A DNA stretch of 6,967 nt from a bacterium (GTDB taxonomy: Bacteria; Armatimonadota; Fimbriimonadia; Fimbriimonadales; GBS-DC). Shown here piece after piece: positions 5,564 through 6,967 of the stretch (position 1 is its first letter; every line of letters begins with the position of its first letter). A program made the translations under genes and the position numbers. Under the pieces are notes generated by a model. It saw nothing but the letters and a program-made list of their open reading frames with translations. It had not been told where the DNA came from and made no database searches. Location: contig JARJMV020000016.1 of NCBI GenBank assembly GCA_029335935.2, forward strand, positions 1 to 6,967, written 5' to 3'.

Positions 5564-6763
5564 ATGAAGATACTGGTCGCTGATAAGTTCGAGCAGAGCG
5601 GCTTGGAAGGTTTGAAAGCGTTGGGCTGTCAGGTGATTTACGACCCCAGCCTCAAGGAAGATGCGCTGACCGACGCAATCGGCATACACAACCCTGATGT
5701 GCTGGTGGTGCGCTCCACAAAGGTCACCGCGCCGATGTTGGAATCGGGCGATTTGAGCTTGGTGATACGCGCGGGCGCAGGCGTGAACACTATCGATGTG
5801 GAGACTGACTGCAAGCGCGGCGTCTATGTGGCGAACTGCCCAGGTAAGAACGCGATTGCGGTGGCTGAGCTGGAGTTTGGGCTAATCCTTGCGCTGGATC
5901 GGCGCATCCCCGATAATGTGGCGCAGTTGCGCGCAGGACAATGGAACAAGAAGCAGTTCAGCGAGGCACGCGGCGTCTACGGCTGCACGCTCGGACTGAT
6001 TGGCGTCGGCAGCATCGGGCGCGAAATGGTTCCCCGCGCCCATGCGTTCGGACTGCGCGTTATCGCCTGGAGCCGCTCGCTGACGCCTGAGCGCGCGGAA
6101 AGGCTGGGCATCAGCTATCGCGCGACGCCGCTCGATGTCGCCAGCGAGGCGGATATCGTCAGCGTGCATGTCGCCTTGACACCCGACACGAAACATCTAT
6201 GCAATCGCGCCTTCTTTGAAGCGATGCGCAACGGGGCGTATTTCATCAACACCGCCCGCTCGGAAGTGGTGGACGAAGAGGCGTTGGCATGGGCGATTGA
6301 GCATAAGCATATCCGCGCAGGGTTGGATGTGTTCGAGGGCGAGCCGAGCGCGGGCGAGGGCGCGTTCGAGCACCCGCTCGCGCTCTTGCCGAATGTCTAT
6401 GGCACGCATCATATTGGCGCGTCCACGCAGCAAGCCCAAGAAGCCATCGCCGCCGAAGTGGTGCATATCGTGCAGACCTATATGCAGACAGGGCACGTGC
6501 CGAACGTTGTGAACTTGGCGCGCCAGTCGCCTGCACGCTACCTGCTGGTGGTGCGCCACTTGGATCGCGTGGGCGTGCTGGCGCATGTGTTCAACTGCCT
6601 GCGAGAAGCGGCGATTAATGTGCAAGAGACGGAGAACATCATCTTCGCAGGCGCGGAGGCAGCGGTCGCGCGCATCCAGTTAGACAACGCGCCCTCCAAC
6701 GCCACGCTCCAAGCGATACGCAAACACGAGTGCATCCTCGCGGTAACTGTAGTGGAGCTGTAG
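5564..6763 (+). CDS. serA: D-3-phosphoglycerate dehydrogenase with ACT domain
   Basis: 399 aa (E. coli SerA 410). It oxidises 3-phosphoglycerate to 3-phosphohydroxypyruvate, the first step of serine synthesis, in the cytosol. The split substrate-binding domain (about 1-95 and 287-320) flanks a Rossmann domain with GVGSIG (147-152). Catalytic residues are R232 (NTARSEVVDE), E260 (LDVFEGEP) and H283 (THHIGAST). A C-terminal ACT domain (about 325-399, YLLVVRHLDRVGVLAHVF and on) suggests amino-acid feedback, typically by serine. The end of the second Rossmann strand reads AWSRS (168-172), where NAD-specific enzymes have an acidic residue. The frame has an earlier ATG at 5501, but ATG 5564 has GGAGG 6 nt upstream and begins with the family's MKILVADK. 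No other ser gene is in the window. A related hydroxyacid dehydrogenase is the alternative. Confidence 0.93.
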   Translation: MKILVADKFEQSGLEGLKALGCQVIYDPSLKEDALTDAIGIHNPDVLVVRSTKVTAPMLESGDLSLVIRAGAGVNTIDVETDCKRGVYVANCPGKNAIAVAELEFGLILALDRRIPDNVAQLRAGQWNKKQFSEARGVYGCTLGLIGVGSIGREMVPRAHAFGLRVIAWSRSLTPERAERLGISYRATPLDVASEADIVSVHVALTPDTKHLCNRAFFEAMRNGAYFINTARSEVVDEEALAWAIEHKHIRAGLDVFEGEPSAGEGAFEHPLALLPNVYGTHHIGASTQQAQEAIAAEVVHIVQTYMQTGHVPNVVNLARQSPARYLLVVRHLDRVGVLAHVFNCLREAAINVQETENIIFAGAEAAVARIQLDNAPSNATLQAIRKHECILAVTVVEL

Positions 6764-6784
6764 CGACAGTAGGGGCGCTGCTCC
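6754..6784 (+). terminator. Possible stem-loop at the end of serA, without T tract
   Basis: GGAGC (6754-6758) and AGCG (6762-6765) can pair with CGCT (6776-6779) and GCTCC (6780-6784). This gives a 9-bp stem with a 3-nt bulge and a 10-nt loop that includes the serA stop codon. No run of T follows, so it is at best an atypical terminator or mRNA-stabilising structure. Confidence 0.3.
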
Positions 6785-6967
6785 GTGTAGCTTGGACATT
6801 CCTGTCCAAGCAATCTTCGTCGGCGAGGACGCCGACGCTACGACGCCAAGAATAGCGTCGCACCCAGACGCGCCAACATACGGCGTGAACGCAAACTTGT
6901 ACCCCTGTCAACCTGCAGCGAGGTTGTTCGAAAAATCGCCTGTTGTATGGGGAACCCCCTCCTGCAG
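6764..6967. other. Intergenic region at the right end of the window
   Basis: About 200 nt without a credible gene on either strand. Beyond the inverted-repeat cluster it holds a 6-bp hairpin CAACCT/AGGTTG (6909-6914 and 6921-6926, 6-nt loop) and the short palindrome GGGGAACCCC (6949-6958). No tRNA cloverleaf fits, and I could not find a convincing promoter before the window edge. Confidence 0.5.
6785..6860. repeat. Cluster of nested inverted repeats (REP/BIME-like) after serA
   Basis: Two near-perfect hairpins lie side by side: GCTTGGACA/TGTCCAAGC (6790-6798 and 6803-6811, 4-nt loop) and CGTCGGCG/CGCCGACG (6818-6825 and 6830-6837, 4-nt loop). GTAGC (6787-6791) and GCTAC (6837-6841) enclose both, allowing a three-way junction. 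A third inverted repeat, CGACGCTA/TAGCGTCG (6833-6840 and 6853-6860), overlaps the second hairpin and would compete with it. Stems are GC-rich and lack T tails. The form resembles dispersed intergenic palindromic elements; copy number cannot be judged from one window. Confidence 0.6.

Noticed and set aside
6901..6945. tRNA-like T-arm (GGTTGTTCGAAAAATC)
   Set aside because: The T-stem does not pair and no acceptor, D or anticodon stems fit around it.

Overview
The window is a gene-dense, moderately GC-rich (about 60% by eye) bacterial chromosomal segment with tight gene spacing and mostly clear GGAGG/GAGGTG ribosome binding sites. I see no phage, IS, CRISPR, tRNA or rRNA signal. SepF, a PASTA-type Ser/Thr kinase-like receptor next to rpe, and an ACT-domain SerA together suggest a deep-branching SepF-using lineage. 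Armatimonadota is my best guess, but this is inference from gene style, not proof.

Layout: (1) 33-455, plus strand, a SepF-like cell-division protein; it faces the end of ribD with only 18 nt between the stop codons. (2) 4925 down to 474, minus strand, a five-gene co-directional run. In order these are a PASTA kinase-like membrane receptor, a small two-helix membrane protein, ribulose-phosphate 3-epimerase (rpe), a second small two-helix membrane protein, and the bifunctional riboflavin enzyme RibD. The last three are coupled by a 4-nt ATGA overlap and a 14-nt overlap. (3) 4926-4984, a short divergent promoter region. (4) 4985-6763, plus strand, a small beta-rich protein resembling the C-terminal part of GH38 mannosidases, then serA with an ACT domain. 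(5) 6764-6967, about 200 nt without a gene, packed with inverted repeats.

The genes join signalling and central metabolism. Rpe interconverts ribulose-5-phosphate and xylulose-5-phosphate; ribulose-5-phosphate is also a riboflavin precursor (through RibB, not in this window), and RibD acts in the other branch of that pathway. SerA draws 3-phosphoglycerate into serine. A PASTA kinase upstream of rpe recalls the Firmicutes prpC-prkC-rsgA-rpe order, but rsgA is absent and a small membrane protein sits in its place.

The most notable points are these. The kinase domain appears to be a pseudokinase: the DFG aspartate is Gly, the alphaC glutamate is Ala, two of three loop glycines are lost, and the activation loop has no Thr. 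The two divergent genes lack Shine-Dalgarno sequences, and each has a TANNNT box exactly 7 nt before its start codon, which suggests leaderless mRNAs from face-to-face promoters sharing an inverted repeat. The 3' end holds a compact set of nested inverted repeats able to form a three-way junction.
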